A stretch of DNA of 64,000 nt from Curvibacter lanceolatus ATCC 14669 (lineage in GTDB: Bacteria; Pseudomonadota; Gammaproteobacteria; Burkholderiales; Burkholderiaceae_C): the NCBI RefSeq assembly GCF_000381265.1, contig NZ_KB906277.1, forward strand, positions 1 through 64,000, read 5' to 3'. The stretch's first letter is position 1. Each line of letters begins with the position of its first letter. Position numbers and translations under genes: made by a program. Below the pieces are notes generated by a model. The model worked only from the letters and a program-made list of their open reading frames with translations, made no database searches and was not told the origin of the DNA. Shown here one piece after another: positions 1 to 9,848 of this stretch.

Positions 1-469
1 GAGCCTCGAATTATACATCGCTTTTTACAGCAGCAAACTCAAAACCAGAAAACTTCTCAAACCACTCACAACAACCAACCCAACCAAGCACCAGAGGCTT
101 CTCACCTCCGCCACTCGTAGAGCACTGTTCTGTGCAGTCGAGCCCGCTAGTATACACAGAGAAATGCGGCGGAAAGATGAATCGGCACAGAATTCATTAA
201 TACCCATGTTACCAATTTGGTTATTTAGTATCAAATCATCCCCTATGGAGCGCAGAGGATTCACACAGTGCTGCCAAGCCCACTTCAGCGTGCTGGTTGC
301 CCTGAGGTGTGGGGTCGCGGCCTCTATATATAGAGAGCAGCAAACACCGCACCCAGAAAGCGCTCGCAGCCAGAGTCGCAGTGCCGCATTCACCTGCAAC
401 GCATGAGCGCCAAGCCCCTCTGGCCACAAGGGCCGGCGAGAAAAGGCGCGCGCGCCCTAAAATGGGCCT
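1..469. other. Gene-free upstream region, lower GC
   Basis: I see no convincing gene here. Base composition is clearly more AT-rich than the coding DNA that follows, and the open frames on both strands lack coding character. It holds a perfect 14-bp palindrome, CTCTATATATAGAG, at 322-335. A TAAAAT hexamer at 458-463 resembles a -10 box and lies only about 7 bases before the GTG of the next gene, so that gene could be read from a nearly leaderless transcript; this is inference. Confidence 0.5.
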
Positions 470-1327
470 GTGACTACTTCTATCCTCAACGCAGACCTGC
501 ACTGCCATTCCGTTGTTTCAGACGGCACCCTGACCCCAGAAGCCCTGGCTGCGAGAGCCAAGGCCAATGGCGTTGAACTCTGGGCCCTGACTGATCACGA
601 CGAAGTGGGTGGGCAGTTGCGTGCGGCAGCTGCCGCGCGCGAGTTGGGGCTGCGCTACCTGACAGGCGTCGAGATCTCTGTGACCTTCGCCGGGGAAACG
701 GTCCACATCGTGGGTCTGGGTTTCGATGCAACGGATACCCGGATGACCGATGGACTGCACCTGACCCGAGGGGGCCGCGAACAACGCGCCAGGGAGATGG
801 CAGATCAGTTGGCCAAAGTGGGTATCGCGAATGCCTACGAGGGGGCACTGCGATTCGTGGGCAATCCCGAGTTGATTTCACGCACGCATTTCGCGCGGTT
901 CCTGGTCGAATCAGGGGTTTGCAAAGACACCGGTGAGGTGTTCCGGCGCTTTCTCACCGAGGGGAAGCCTGGTTACGTGCCCCATCGCTGGGCCAACTTG
1001 CAGCAAGCGATTCAATGGATCACCGACGGTGGCGGGGTGGCTGTGATTGCCCACCCGGGGCGGTACCGCTTCACGGCCAACGAACAGTACGCGCTGTTCT
1101 CCGAGTTCAAGGCCCATGGCGGGCAGGGCGTCGAAGTCGTGACAGGCAGTCACTCCACCTCAGAGTACCTGACCTATGCCGACATGGCCATTGAGTTTGG
1201 TCTGGCCGCCTCTCGCGGCAGCGATTTCCACAGCCCGGATGAATCCCACACCGACCTGGGCGCCTTGCCCTACCTGCCGGGCAAGTTGACGCCGGTCTGG
1301 GAACTGCTTGCCGATCGGATCCAGTGA
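470..1327 (+). CDS. PHP-domain phosphoesterase (RNase AM / 3',5'-nucleoside bisphosphate phosphatase family)
   Basis: This 285-residue protein is a stand-alone PHP metallophosphoesterase of the YciV/TrpH type. Members remove the 3'-phosphate of nucleoside 3',5'-bisphosphates and trim 5' ends of RNA in the cytoplasm. The metal-binding motifs are in order: HCH at residues 11-13, D18, TDHD at 41-44, E68, an IAHPGR motif near residue 199 and SDFHSP near residue 251. The start is GTG with no clear Shine-Dalgarno sequence; a TAAAAT box lies just upstream. In E. coli the homologue sits beside yciO, and here a YciO-type gene follows one gene later, which supports the assignment. Confidence 0.88.
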   Translation: MTTSILNADLHCHSVVSDGTLTPEALAARAKANGVELWALTDHDEVGGQLRAAAAARELGLRYLTGVEISVTFAGETVHIVGLGFDATDTRMTDGLHLTRGGREQRAREMADQLAKVGIANAYEGALRFVGNPELISRTHFARFLVESGVCKDTGEVFRRFLTEGKPGYVPHRWANLQQAIQWITDGGGVAVIAHPGRYRFTANEQYALFSEFKAHGGQGVEVVTGSHSTSEYLTYADMAIEFGLAASRGSDFHSPDESHTDLGALPYLPGKLTPVWELLADRIQ

Positions 1328-1337
1328 GAGCGACATC

Positions 1338-2252
1338 GTGAGTCTGGCTTCGGGATACACGCCCCGCGGCATGCTGGCGGGCATCGGACTGGCCATCGCG
1401 GCCACGGCCTGCTTTGCCACGCTGGACACCACCACCAAATTCATCAGCGCCTCCGTGCCCTTGATGATGGCCTTGTGGGTTCGCTATGCCTCGCAGGCCG
1501 TCGCCACCACCCTGGTCGCCCTGCCGGCCCGGGGCAAGGCCTTGCTGAAGACGGCCAACCCCAAGTTCCAGCTCTTGCGAGGACTGCTGCTGATGGGCAG
1601 CAGCATGTTCGCCTTTTTCAGTCTGAAACACATGCCCGTGGGCGAATTCACCGCCATCGTCATGATTGCTCCGTTGGTGATCACCGTGCTGGCAGCCATC
1701 GTGTTGCACGAAAAGGTATCGGTGCTGCGGTGGCTGCTCGTGCTAATGGGTTTTGCGGGCACGCTGCTGATCATCCGCCCCAGCGGCGCCAGCAGCAGTG
1801 GCTGGGCCGTTCTGCTGCCTCTGGGGCTGGTGAGCACGAATGCGGCCTTTCAGATCGTCACCAGTCGCCTGGCCAGGACTGAAGATCCGCTGACCATGCA
1901 CTTCTACACAGGCTGGGTCGGCACCTTGCTGTCCTCCTTGATGCTGCCTTTTGTCTGGGCGGCCAACCTGCCCTGGCAAGCCTGGGCAGGCATGTTGCTG
2001 ATGGGTCTGATGGGTTGCGTAGGCCACTTCATGCTGATCCTGGGCTACAGCCGAACCCCTGCGGCCATCCTCACCCCCTACCTTTACGCCCAGATCGGCT
2101 TTGCCATGCTGGGCGGTTGGTTGATTTTTTCCCACCTGCCGGACACCTGGTCGCTCACGGGCATCGCCTTGATCGCCCTGTCCGGTGCCGCCGGCGCCTG
2201 GCTCACGCTGCGTGAAGGGCACATTCCCTCACGCCAAGCCGACCAGGTCTGA
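1338..2252 (+). CDS. DMT-superfamily (EamA) permease
   Basis: The protein has about 304 residues and roughly ten hydrophobic segments arranged as two EamA repeats, the architecture of the drug/metabolite transporter superfamily in the inner membrane. The substrate cannot be read from sequence. I chose the GTG at 1338, ten bases after the preceding stop; an in-frame TTG 30 bases earlier would overlap the PHP gene and give a non-hydrophobic leader. It lies co-directionally between the PHP and YciO genes, so co-transcription is likely. Confidence 0.85.
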   Translation: MSLASGYTPRGMLAGIGLAIAATACFATLDTTTKFISASVPLMMALWVRYASQAVATTLVALPARGKALLKTANPKFQLLRGLLLMGSSMFAFFSLKHMPVGEFTAIVMIAPLVITVLAAIVLHEKVSVLRWLLVLMGFAGTLLIIRPSGASSSGWAVLLPLGLVSTNAAFQIVTSRLARTEDPLTMHFYTGWVGTLLSSLMLPFVWAANLPWQAWAGMLLMGLMGCVGHFMLILGYSRTPAAILTPYLYAQIGFAMLGGWLIFSHLPDTWSLTGIALIALSGAAGAWLTLREGHIPSRQADQV

Positions 2253-2269
2253 GCACCCAGAGAAACACC

Positions 2270-2905
2270 ATGGCTCAATTCTTCGAAGTTCACCCCGACA
2301 ACCCCCAACCCCGCTTGCTCAAGCAAGCTGTGGCCCTGTTGCAGGCCGGTGAGGTGATCGCTGTGCCCACCGACTCCAGCTATGCCCTGGTGTGCCAGCT
2401 GGATGACCGCAACGCCACCGAGCAGATGCGCCGCATCCGCCAGGTCGACGACAAACACCACCTGACCCTGCTGTGCCGTGACCTGAGCGAACTGGCCAGC
2501 TACGCCAAGGTGGACAACAAGCAGTACCGTCTGCTCAAGGCGGCAACGCCTGGCGCTTACACCTTCATCCTGGAAGCCACCAAAGAGGTGCCACGCCGCG
2601 TCAGCCACCCCCAGCGCAAGACGATCGGCCTGCGGGTGCCCGAACACAAGGCCCTGCAGGCACTGCTGGAGTTGCATGGCGCCCCGCTGCTGGCCACCAC
2701 GCTGATCCCCGCGGGCGAATCCGAACCCCTGAACGATGCCGCCGAGATCCGCAGCCGCTACGAGAAGGCCCTGGCCGCCGTGGTGGATGCCGGTGCCTGC
2801 CCGCACGAGCCCACCACCGTGGTCGACCTCACCCCCATCGACCAGGGCGACGAGCCCGTGGTGATTCGCGAGGGGCGCGGGTCCCTGGCCGCACTGGGGT
2901 TGTGA
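2270..2905 (+). CDS. YciO/YrdC/Sua5-family RNA-binding protein
   Basis: This 211-residue protein is a single YrdC-like domain without the extra C-terminal Sua5 domain. The basic pocket typical of the fold is visible in the N-terminal half, with PTDSSY near residue 32 and KHHLTLL near residue 62. The YciO branch is related to the threonylcarbamoyl-AMP synthases for tRNA t6A, but its own role is less settled. The length and the KHH variant fit YciO better than TsaC. The ATG lies 17 bases after the upstream stop, with GAGAAA before it. Confidence 0.85.
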   Translation: MAQFFEVHPDNPQPRLLKQAVALLQAGEVIAVPTDSSYALVCQLDDRNATEQMRRIRQVDDKHHLTLLCRDLSELASYAKVDNKQYRLLKAATPGAYTFILEATKEVPRRVSHPQRKTIGLRVPEHKALQALLELHGAPLLATTLIPAGESEPLNDAAEIRSRYEKALAAVVDAGACPHEPTTVVDLTPIDQGDEPVVIREGRGSLAALGL

Positions 2906-2952
2906 CGAATCTGCCCCGCGCCGCACCTCGGCGCGTCTGAGACAATGCCGCC

Positions 2953-3627
2953 GTGAACTCCTTTTCCGACCTCATCCAGACCGTTCTGATCTACGCACTG
3001 CCGGTGCTGTTCGCCATCACGCTGCACGAAGCAGCGCATGGCTATGCCGCCCGGTATTTCGGTGACAACACCGCGGCCATGATGGGGCGCATCTCGCTCA
3101 ACCCCACCCGCCACATCGACCCCATGGGCACCATCGTGATGCCCTTGCTGTTGTACTTTGCCACCTCGGGGGCCTTCCTGTTTGGCTACGCCAAGCCTGT
3201 GCCCGTCAACTTCAGCCACCTGCGCAACCCCAAGCGCGACATGATCTGGGTGGCGCTGGCCGGCCCAGCGGCCAACTTCGCCCAGGCCATGCTCTGGGCC
3301 CTGGTGCTGGTGCTGCTGGCGGGCACCGGCATCCATGAACGTTTCTTCCTCGAGATGGCCCGCGCCGGCGTGCTGGTCAATCTGGTGATGTGGGCCTTCA
3401 ACCTGTTTCCGCTGCCCCCGCTCGACGGCGGCCGGATCCTGGTCGGCCTGCTGCCCTGGAAGCAAGCCCAATGGCTGGCCCGGCTCGAACCCTGGGGCTT
3501 CTTCATCGTGATGGGCCTGGTGGTGGCCGGCGTGGTCGGCTCCGTGTGGCTGCGCCCCCTGATGGCCATCGGCTACGGCGTGATCGAAACCCTGGTGGTC
3601 GGCCCCGCTTCCGCCCTGTTCCGCTGA
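2953..3627 (+). CDS. Site-2-protease-like membrane metalloprotease (M50 family)
   Basis: The protein has 224 residues and several membrane segments. The zinc-binding HEAAH motif is at residues 25-29 within the first hydrophobic helix. The second M50 signature, with N, P and LDGG in NLFPLPPLDGG, is near residue 154. This is the compact bacterial form without a PDZ domain, so it is not RseP; the natural substrate is unknown. The start is GTG. It lies between the YciO and TrpS genes on the same strand. Confidence 0.9.
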   Translation: MNSFSDLIQTVLIYALPVLFAITLHEAAHGYAARYFGDNTAAMMGRISLNPTRHIDPMGTIVMPLLLYFATSGAFLFGYAKPVPVNFSHLRNPKRDMIWVALAGPAANFAQAMLWALVLVLLAGTGIHERFFLEMARAGVLVNLVMWAFNLFPLPPLDGGRILVGLLPWKQAQWLARLEPWGFFIVMGLVVAGVVGSVWLRPLMAIGYGVIETLVVGPASALFR

Positions 3628-3679
3628 CGCCTCCCCCCCCTTCCTGTTTTTTGTTGACTGCAACCGAACTGTTTCCGCC

Positions 3680-4978
3680 ATGAGCATCAAGCGCGTCCTG
3701 ACCGGCATCACCACCACCGGCACCCCTCACCTCGGCAACTATGTGGGGGCGATTCGCCCGGCCATCGAAGCCAGCCGCCAACCGGGTGTTGAGAGCTTCT
3801 ACTTTCTGGCCGACTACCACGCGCTCATCAAATGCGACGACCCTGCGCGCATCCAGCGCTCCACGCTCGAAATCGCCGCCACCTGGGTGGCTGCGGGCCT
3901 GGACCCCGAACGCGTCACCTTCTATCGGCAATCCGACATCCCCGAGATCCCCGAGCTGACCTGGCTGCTGACCTGCGTCACCGGCAAGGGCCTGCTCAAC
4001 CGCGCCCACGCCTACAAGGCAGCGGTTGACCGCAACGAAGCCGCCGGTGTCGACCCCGATGCCGACGTCAACGCCGGCCTGTTCATGTACCCCGTGCTCA
4101 TGGGCGCCGACATCCTCATGTTCAAGGCGCACCAGGTGCCGGTGGGCCGCGACCAGATCCAGCATATCGAGATGGCGCGCGACATGGCCCAGCGCTTCAA
4201 CCACCTCTATGGCGAGCACCTGGTCCTGCCAGAAGCCCTGATCGAGGAATCGGTTGCCACCTTGCCCGGCCTCGACGGCCGCAAGATGAGCAAGAGCTAC
4301 GACAACACCATCCCGCTGTTCACCCCGCCCGAGCAGATGCGCAAACTGATTGCCGGCATCCTGACCGACTCACGCGCGCCCGGTGAGCCCAAAGAGGTGG
4401 AAGGCTCGGCCCTGTTCCAGATCTACCAGGCCTTTGCCAGCGCCGAAGAAACCCAGGCCCTGCGCCAGGCCTATGCCGACGGCATTGCCTGGGGCGATGC
4501 CAAGCAACTGCTGTGGGAGCGCGTGACCCGTGAAGTGGCCCCCATGCGCGCCACCTACGAAGACCTGATCGCCCACCCCGAGCGGCTGGAAGACATTCTG
4601 CAGGCCGGCGCCGCCAAGGCCCGCAAGCTGTCCACGGCCTTGATCGCCGACCTGCGCCAGGCCGTGGGCCTGCGCCGCCTGGGCAGCAGCGCCAGTCCGG
4701 CCCGCGCCGCCCAGGCCGAGAAGGTGAGCCTGCCCAGCTTCAAGCAATACCGCGAAAACGACGGCCGCTTCTACTTCAAGCTGCAAGATGGCCAGGGCAA
4801 GCTGCTGCTGCAAAGCACCGGCTTTGAAGCCCCCAAGGCCGCGGGCCAGGCCATTGCGCAACTCAAGCAAAGCCCCGAAGCCACGCTGAACGCCCTGCAA
4901 GGCCAGTGGGCTGCAGCCGATGGCGTGAGCACCGCCCAGATCATTGCCGCCCTGCAATCGCTGGCAGAAGCCGCCTGA
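3680..4978 (+). CDS. trpS: Tryptophanyl-tRNA synthetase with C-terminal extension
   Basis: This is the class I aminoacyl-tRNA synthetase that charges tRNA-Trp. The HIGH-equivalent TPHLGNY occurs near residue 15 and KMSKS near residue 200. The catalytic and anticodon-binding body ends near residue 335, the usual bacterial length. The protein continues about 95 residues: an Ala-rich linker, then a block with F/Y-rich strands and a KAAGQAI helix resembling a single DUF1508/YegP-like repeat. The last gene of the block, it ends about 40 bases before a strong bidirectional terminator. Confidence 0.95.
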   Translation: MSIKRVLTGITTTGTPHLGNYVGAIRPAIEASRQPGVESFYFLADYHALIKCDDPARIQRSTLEIAATWVAAGLDPERVTFYRQSDIPEIPELTWLLTCVTGKGLLNRAHAYKAAVDRNEAAGVDPDADVNAGLFMYPVLMGADILMFKAHQVPVGRDQIQHIEMARDMAQRFNHLYGEHLVLPEALIEESVATLPGLDGRKMSKSYDNTIPLFTPPEQMRKLIAGILTDSRAPGEPKEVEGSALFQIYQAFASAEETQALRQAYADGIAWGDAKQLLWERVTREVAPMRATYEDLIAHPERLEDILQAGAAKARKLSTALIADLRQAVGLRRLGSSASPARAAQAEKVSLPSFKQYRENDGRFYFKLQDGQGKLLLQSTGFEAPKAAGQAIAQLKQSPEATLNALQGQWAAADGVSTAQIIAALQSLAEAA

Positions 4979-5016
4979 GCGGCTACGGCATCTGCTGCAG
5001 CGAGCAGTTGCCCATG

Positions 5017-5055
5017 AAAAAAGCGGCCGTCCCTGCCAAGGGCGGCCGCTTTTTC
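5017..5055. terminator. Bidirectional Rho-independent terminator
   Basis: An A-run, a GC-rich stem (AAGCGGCCG with CGGCCGCTT), a short loop and a T-run form a symmetric hairpin between the converging trpS and chemotaxis-receptor genes. It has a U-tract on either strand, so it can end both transcripts. Confidence 0.9.
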
Positions 5056-5081
5056 AATGTCTGACGGCGAAATTGCGGTCT

Positions 5082-6707
5082 TCAGGCCGCGCTCAGGCGA
5101 GGCTGTTGGGCATGGCCCAGGGCGGGCACTGCCGGCGCGTCATCGGCATCCAGCTTGAACTCACCCACCACCGCCTGCAACTGCGCCGCCTGGCTCGACA
5201 GCGAAGCCGCCGCCTGGGCCGCCTGCTGCACCAGCGCCGCGTTCTGCTGGGTCACCGAGTCCATGTGCGCCACGGCCTGGTTCACGTGTTCGATGCCGGT
5301 GCTCTGTTCATTGAGGGCGCCCGAGATCTCTGCCAGCAAACCCGTCACCTGGCCCACAGCCGAAACGATCTCGGCCATCGTGTTGCCCGCCTGGCCGACC
5401 AGATCGGCGCCACTTTGCACCTGCTCCACCGAGTCGCCGATCAGCGACTTGATCTCGCGTGCCGCCACGGCACTGCGCTGCGCGAGCGATCGCACCTCGC
5501 TGGCCACCACCGCAAAGCCGCGCCCCTGCTCACCGGCACGGGCGGCTTCCACGGCGGCATTCAGCGCCAGGATGTTGGTCTGGAAGGCAATGCCTTCGAT
5601 CACCTGGATGATGTCCACGATCTTTTTCGAGCTGCCGCTGATGGCGTCCATGGTCTTGACCACCTGGTCCACCACCTGCCCGCCACGTTGCGCGATGCCC
5701 GACGCATTCACCGCCAGGCCACTGGCCGATCGGGCCCGCTCGGCGTTCTGGCGCACGGTCGAGGTCAGCTCTTCCATGCTGGCCGCGGTCTCCTCCAGAG
5801 AGGCCGCCTGGTCTTCGGTGCGGCGCGACAGGTCCGAGTTGCCGGAGTCGATCTCGTGCGAGGCCAACGCGATCGAATCGGTCGATTGCTTGATGCGGCT
5901 CACCAGATCGGTCAGCGTGTCCTCCATGGTGCCCAGAGACCCCAGCAAGCGCCCGAAATCGCCGCCCAGCTCGGTTGAAAACTCCTGGCTCAAGTCGCCC
6001 GAGGCCACCGTCTCGGCAATCAGCAAGGCGTCGTTCAAGGGCTTCACGATGCTGCGGCGCAAGGACCACACCGCCACCACCGCCACGATGGCGGCCAACA
6101 ACCCGATCGCCAGCATCCAGTAGCGGGTGGCCACGATGTCGCTGTCGACCTGCTCCACGCTCTGATCCAGGCGCTGGCGCTGCACGTCGGCCATCTGCAC
6201 GCCCAATTCACGCAAACCGTCCAGGGCCGGCAACACCTCGCCCAGCAGCTTGCGCACGCCGCCGTCGTGGTCCCCCTGTCCCAACTGAGCCGCCACAGCC
6301 CGCACGGCCGTCTGGGCACGCATCGCGCTTTCGCCCAGGCGCCGGGCCAGATCCTTCTCGGCGCTGGGCAGGTCCATGGCACTCAATTCGCGGGAGGCGT
6401 CCGTTGCAGCCTTCAACTGGGCGTCCAGTTGCTGCGCCGACTGGGCCAGCTTGGACTTGTCGGCATCCACCTGGGCCATCACCAGCGCGCTGCGCGCCGC
6501 AGCCTCGGTGCCCTGCACGATGCCGTTCAAGGCATCACGCTCCACCCGGCTGAGCTTGCCCACAGCTTGGTAGCTGCGATCCACATCGCCCAGGCGACTC
6601 ACGCCCACCAACACAATGGCCGCGGCCAGCGCCACCACATACCCGAAGGCCAAAGCCAGGCGGGTGCTGATCTTCAAGTTGTCCAGAAAAGCCAAAATGG
6701 TCTCCAA
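5082..6707 (-). CDS. Methyl-accepting chemotaxis protein (4HB-type sensor)
   Basis: This 541-residue receptor has an N-terminal membrane helix (about residues 15-36), a helical periplasmic domain of about 160 residues typical of four-helix-bundle sensors, and a second membrane helix (about 197-215). A HAMP domain and a long cytoplasmic signalling coiled coil follow. The conserved tip for CheA and CheW contains [20 protein letters not shown] near residue 370. There is no NWETF-type tail for the adaptation enzymes. The ligand is unknown. Confidence 0.93.
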   Translation of the reverse strand: METILAFLDNLKISTRLALAFGYVVALAAAIVLVGVSRLGDVDRSYQAVGKLSRVERDALNGIVQGTEAAARSALVMAQVDADKSKLAQSAQQLDAQLKAATDASRELSAMDLPSAEKDLARRLGESAMRAQTAVRAVAAQLGQGDHDGGVRKLLGEVLPALDGLRELGVQMADVQRQRLDQSVEQVDSDIVATRYWMLAIGLLAAIVAVVAVWSLRRSIVKPLNDALLIAETVASGDLSQEFSTELGGDFGRLLGSLGTMEDTLTDLVSRIKQSTDSIALASHEIDSGNSDLSRRTEDQAASLEETAASMEELTSTVRQNAERARSASGLAVNASGIAQRGGQVVDQVVKTMDAISGSSKKIVDIIQVIEGIAFQTNILALNAAVEAARAGEQGRGFAVVASEVRSLAQRSAVAAREIKSLIGDSVEQVQSGADLVGQAGNTMAEIVSAVGQVTGLLAEISGALNEQSTGIEHVNQAVAHMDSVTQQNAALVQQAAQAAASLSSQAAQLQAVVGEFKLDADDAPAVPALGHAQQPRLSAA

Positions 6708-6876
6708 GGCTGCTGAGGTTCACCGCCATCCACAAGCCACCCTGGGCCCCCAAGGGGGGGCGCCTGCCATGCCGGATGTTCATCATACGAGCGGAAAAGA
6801 CCGGCAGTGTCCCAAAAAGTGCCACTCATGCCACCCCCTCCGGGACAACCCTAGGTTCCCGAGCCCACCCAGTGGC

Positions 6877-8604
6877 TCAAACCGACTGAAATGGCATGGG
6901 CGAGACCAACCAGTGCGCCCACTGCCGGGCGCTCAGGCCATCGGCACCGACAGCGCGCCAGGCCAGCAACTCGCCCACGGCCCATTGGTCGGCCTGCGAC
7001 AAGCCTTGCAGCACCGCGTGCAACACCTGTGGGCGCCAGGTCATCAGGGTACAGCCCTGGCTGGCCTGGCAGTAACGCGCATCAGCCGTCAAACCCAGCA
7101 CAGCCCCCGACACCAGCCAGGCGCCAGGGTGCAGGGTGCGCGAGCGCTCGGCAGGCGCTTGCTGCAGCAAGGCCGCCCGGGCCTGAGGCTCATCCACCGA
7201 ATGCGCCAGCGCTTGCCAGGCCAGCCAGGGGTCCTCGGTCAGCGCCCCCAGGCGGGCACACAGGCGCTGTGCCACCGGCCCCAGCACCAGACTGCCTTGT
7301 TGAACCAGTTGGTGCATCACCGCCGTCTCCAACCGGCAGGCCACGCCGTCCGGCTCAGGCTGCTCAGCCAACGCCTTCAGCAAGGCCTCCAACTCTGCCT
7401 GGGCGGCTTCGGTAGAGCCCTCGTCCTTCCAGGGTCGCACTTCGCGCAGGCGCCCCTGCAGCAAGAGTTTGAAATCGGGCCCGCCACAGCGTTCATCCCG
7501 GCCAAAGTGCTGCAGCCGCCCGGCCTGCAGCAATGCCTCGCGGCCCTGCGCACTCAAGGAATGCAGGCCGCCGATGCGCCCGGCATCCAGGGCGGCCCCT
7601 TGGCCACGGCGCCCCGTGGTGCGCGCCCCGACGGGCACCGGAGGCACCACCCGGGCAGGCGTGCCACCAGGCGCTTGCCCCGTCGCCTCTGAAGCCACCG
7701 AGGCCTTGTCGCTGGCAGGCGCGGCCTCGCCCTGAGGTGGCCACAGAGCCCACGGGGGTGGCGTCTCGAAAGCCAGCCCCTCGCGCGACATCGCGTACCA
7801 GAAGCGCTCCAGAAAGGCCGAGGACAGCGTGCCCCGGTCCAGAAAGCGCGTGGTGTAAAAACGCGCCCCGTAGCGCAAGGTGCCGCTGCCGGGGTCGTTT
7901 GACATCAGCACCACGCTGGGTGCGGGGTGGCTGCAGATGCCGGGCAGGTCACTGCCCAGCACCTGCATCACGATGCGCATCACCTGGCCGGGCGGCCACT
8001 CACTGCTCACCTGCAACGGCACCAGATGCCGGTAGGGCTGCTCGCGTGGCACCAGCTCCAGTGACCGGCTGGTGAAATCACTGTTGGGCATCACCACCAG
8101 CGAGCCCCGATCGGTGCGCAGCGTGACCGAACGCCAGCCCAGCGACACGATCTGCCCCTCCAGCTCGTCGCGACGCACATAGTCACCCACCTTGAGTCGC
8201 CGCTCGACTTCGATCGACACCCCGGCAAACAAGTGCCCCAACAGCGGCTGCAGTGCCAAGCCCACAATGGCCGACAGCAGCGCCGACGTGGCCAGCAGAC
8301 GGCCCAGATCCTGCCCCAGGCCCCAGCCCATGAACACCAGCGCCAGCACGCCGAACAGCAGCATCGACAGCACCGACTGCAGCAGATCCGAGCCCGAACC
8401 CACGCGAAAGCGATGGCTGCCGCGCAGCAGGTGCACCAGCAGACGGCGCAGCACCAGCCCGAGCGCCAGTGCGCTGAAGCCCATGGCCAACGGCTTCAGC
8501 CAGGCGCCCTCGGCCAGCCAACCCGACAATTCGGGGTCGCTGCCCAGCGTCACCTGCATCAGCCACAACAGGGCCGCCAGGGCCAGGGTGATCAAGGGCC
8601 ACAT
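6877..8604 (-). CDS. MscS-family mechanosensitive channel with long C-terminal domain
   Basis: This 575-residue membrane protein has about four hydrophobic helices, followed by the MscS pore and beta domain (Ala/Gly/Leu-rich pore helix near residues 112-135, then VGDYVRRDELEG and the PNSDF strand). A Pro/Ala linker near residues 305-340 leads to about 230 extra residues. Their first part (LHSLSAQGREALLQAG, then LLLQGRLREVRPW) resembles the start of a Crp-type cyclic-nucleotide domain but is degenerate. The ATG at 8604 has GGAG nine bases upstream and follows the previous stop by four bases; the longer frame would overlap the sensor gene. Translational coupling with that gene is likely. Confidence 0.82.
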   Translation of the reverse strand: MWPLITLALAALLWLMQVTLGSDPELSGWLAEGAWLKPLAMGFSALALGLVLRRLLVHLLRGSHRFRVGSGSDLLQSVLSMLLFGVLALVFMGWGLGQDLGRLLATSALLSAIVGLALQPLLGHLFAGVSIEVERRLKVGDYVRRDELEGQIVSLGWRSVTLRTDRGSLVVMPNSDFTSRSLELVPREQPYRHLVPLQVSSEWPPGQVMRIVMQVLGSDLPGICSHPAPSVVLMSNDPGSGTLRYGARFYTTRFLDRGTLSSAFLERFWYAMSREGLAFETPPPWALWPPQGEAAPASDKASVASEATGQAPGGTPARVVPPVPVGARTTGRRGQGAALDAGRIGGLHSLSAQGREALLQAGRLQHFGRDERCGGPDFKLLLQGRLREVRPWKDEGSTEAAQAELEALLKALAEQPEPDGVACRLETAVMHQLVQQGSLVLGPVAQRLCARLGALTEDPWLAWQALAHSVDEPQARAALLQQAPAERSRTLHPGAWLVSGAVLGLTADARYCQASQGCTLMTWRPQVLHAVLQGLSQADQWAVGELLAWRAVGADGLSARQWAHWLVSPMPFQSV

Positions 8605-8608
8605 GAGG

Positions 8609-9628
8609 TCAGCTCCGAGGGTCTGTGCCCGCCACGGGCGGCACATCAGATGGCCCGCCCGGCGCCGATGCAGGCACCGACACCGGTGCTGAGGCGCTTG
8701 CCGGCACCGGCACCGGCACAGGCGCTGCCGACACGGCCGGGCGCCGCTCGATCAGACGCAGCGCATGGTCCATGCTGGCCTTCAGGCGCTGAATCGCACG
8801 CTGCAGCTCCTCGAACTGGCCATGCCCCGGCGGCAGGGGCACCTCCTCCTGCGCCTTGTCCAGCGGCTTGTCCAGGCTGGTGGCCAGCGCCACCCGGGTC
8901 AGCGCCTCCAGCGGGCTGGTCACATGGCGGCGCAACAGCAGCAGCATCACCGCCGCGGCCAGCACAAACACACTGGTGATCGAGCCAATCGTCACCACCA
9001 CGCTGTTGAAGGCCTTGGCCTCGGCCGGCGCCGTGCTCACCCGCACCAGCTGCAGCCCCACCACATCACCCATGCGCCAGCCAAAGCCATTGCCGGCGCC
9101 GTAGCGCGCCACCATGGCTTTTGGAGCCGCCTCCGGGGTGCTGTGGCAATACAGGCAGGCGGGCGAGCCCATGCGGATCGGGCGCGCCACGTAGTACTGC
9201 CGGTCCTGGCCCGCACCCAGTTCGCCGCTCAGTTCCGTGCGCTGGGGATCAGCCTGGAAGGCGCGCAGCAGCCCCACTTCCCAGTCGGTGGCCCGGTCAT
9301 TCAGGTTGGTGGGGTTGAGCGAGCTCTCCCGGTACTGGTACTCGGGCAGTTTCTGCGCCAGCCGGCGCATGGCACTCTGCGCCGCAAAAGACGGCACCTG
9401 GGCCGCGTGGAAGCTGCCCTTGTCGTCCAGGGCCTGCAAAGCCACGGCCACCTCTTCCGAGGTGTAGGCCCGCACCGCCATGGCCGTCTCCAGCACCATG
9501 TCGGCCTTCTGCTTGACCTCTTCACGGGCCTGGCGCGCCTCCAGTCGGTACGAGATGTAGCCGGCCGTGCAGATACCGAACACAAAACACGAGGCAATGA
9601 TCCCGGCGAAGCGGGTTTCCAGACGCAT
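8609..9628 (-). CDS. Tll0287-like (DUF3365) haem-type membrane sensor with HAMP
   Basis: The 339-residue protein has an N-terminal membrane helix (about residues 8-28) and a periplasmic domain containing CLYCH at residues 158-162, a covalent haem c attachment motif. A second membrane helix (about 208-230) and a HAMP-like segment follow. The last 60 residues are low-complexity Val/Pro/Ala/Ser. No output domain is present, so it may signal through a partner, perhaps the MscS protein four bases downstream. I chose the ATG at 9628 because AGGGGA lies just upstream and the membrane helix then starts near the N-terminus. Confidence 0.8.
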   Translation of the reverse strand: MRLETRFAGIIASCFVFGICTAGYISYRLEARQAREEVKQKADMVLETAMAVRAYTSEEVAVALQALDDKGSFHAAQVPSFAAQSAMRRLAQKLPEYQYRESSLNPTNLNDRATDWEVGLLRAFQADPQRTELSGELGAGQDRQYYVARPIRMGSPACLYCHSTPEAAPKAMVARYGAGNGFGWRMGDVVGLQLVRVSTAPAEAKAFNSVVVTIGSITSVFVLAAAVMLLLLRRHVTSPLEALTRVALATSLDKPLDKAQEEVPLPPGHGQFEELQRAIQRLKASMDHALRLIERRPAVSAAPVPVPVPASASAPVSVPASAPGGPSDVPPVAGTDPRS

Positions 9629-9848
9629 GACATCCCCTGAGCACCCCTGCCAGCCTGCGGAGGCCACGGCCGCAACGGTCCCATCGTGGGCGTCGGCGAC
9701 GACAGGGGTTCTTGATTCTTAGAACCCGCCGATCATCCTCGTCTCACTGCCGTCTGCAAGCTTTTTGCCCGCAACAGGGTGCACAAGCAACACCGACGGA
9801 TAGGCCTAGACGTCGGTCATCAAGCCGTCACATTCACCCCCGCCGCTT
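9629..9848. other. Intergenic spacer with small hairpin
   Basis: This spacer separates the sensor gene from the end of the MarR gene, both on the minus strand. It contains an inverted repeat, GGGTTCT at 9706-9712 and AGAACCC at 9721-9727 with an 8-base loop. There is no long U-tract, so a terminator role is uncertain. Confidence 0.35.

Noticed and set aside
6708-6876. Flagellar sigma-28 or sigma-54 promoter upstream of the first chemotaxis receptor
   Set aside because: I could not find a convincing TAAA/GCCGATAA or GG-N10-GC pair in the leader; only loose matches.
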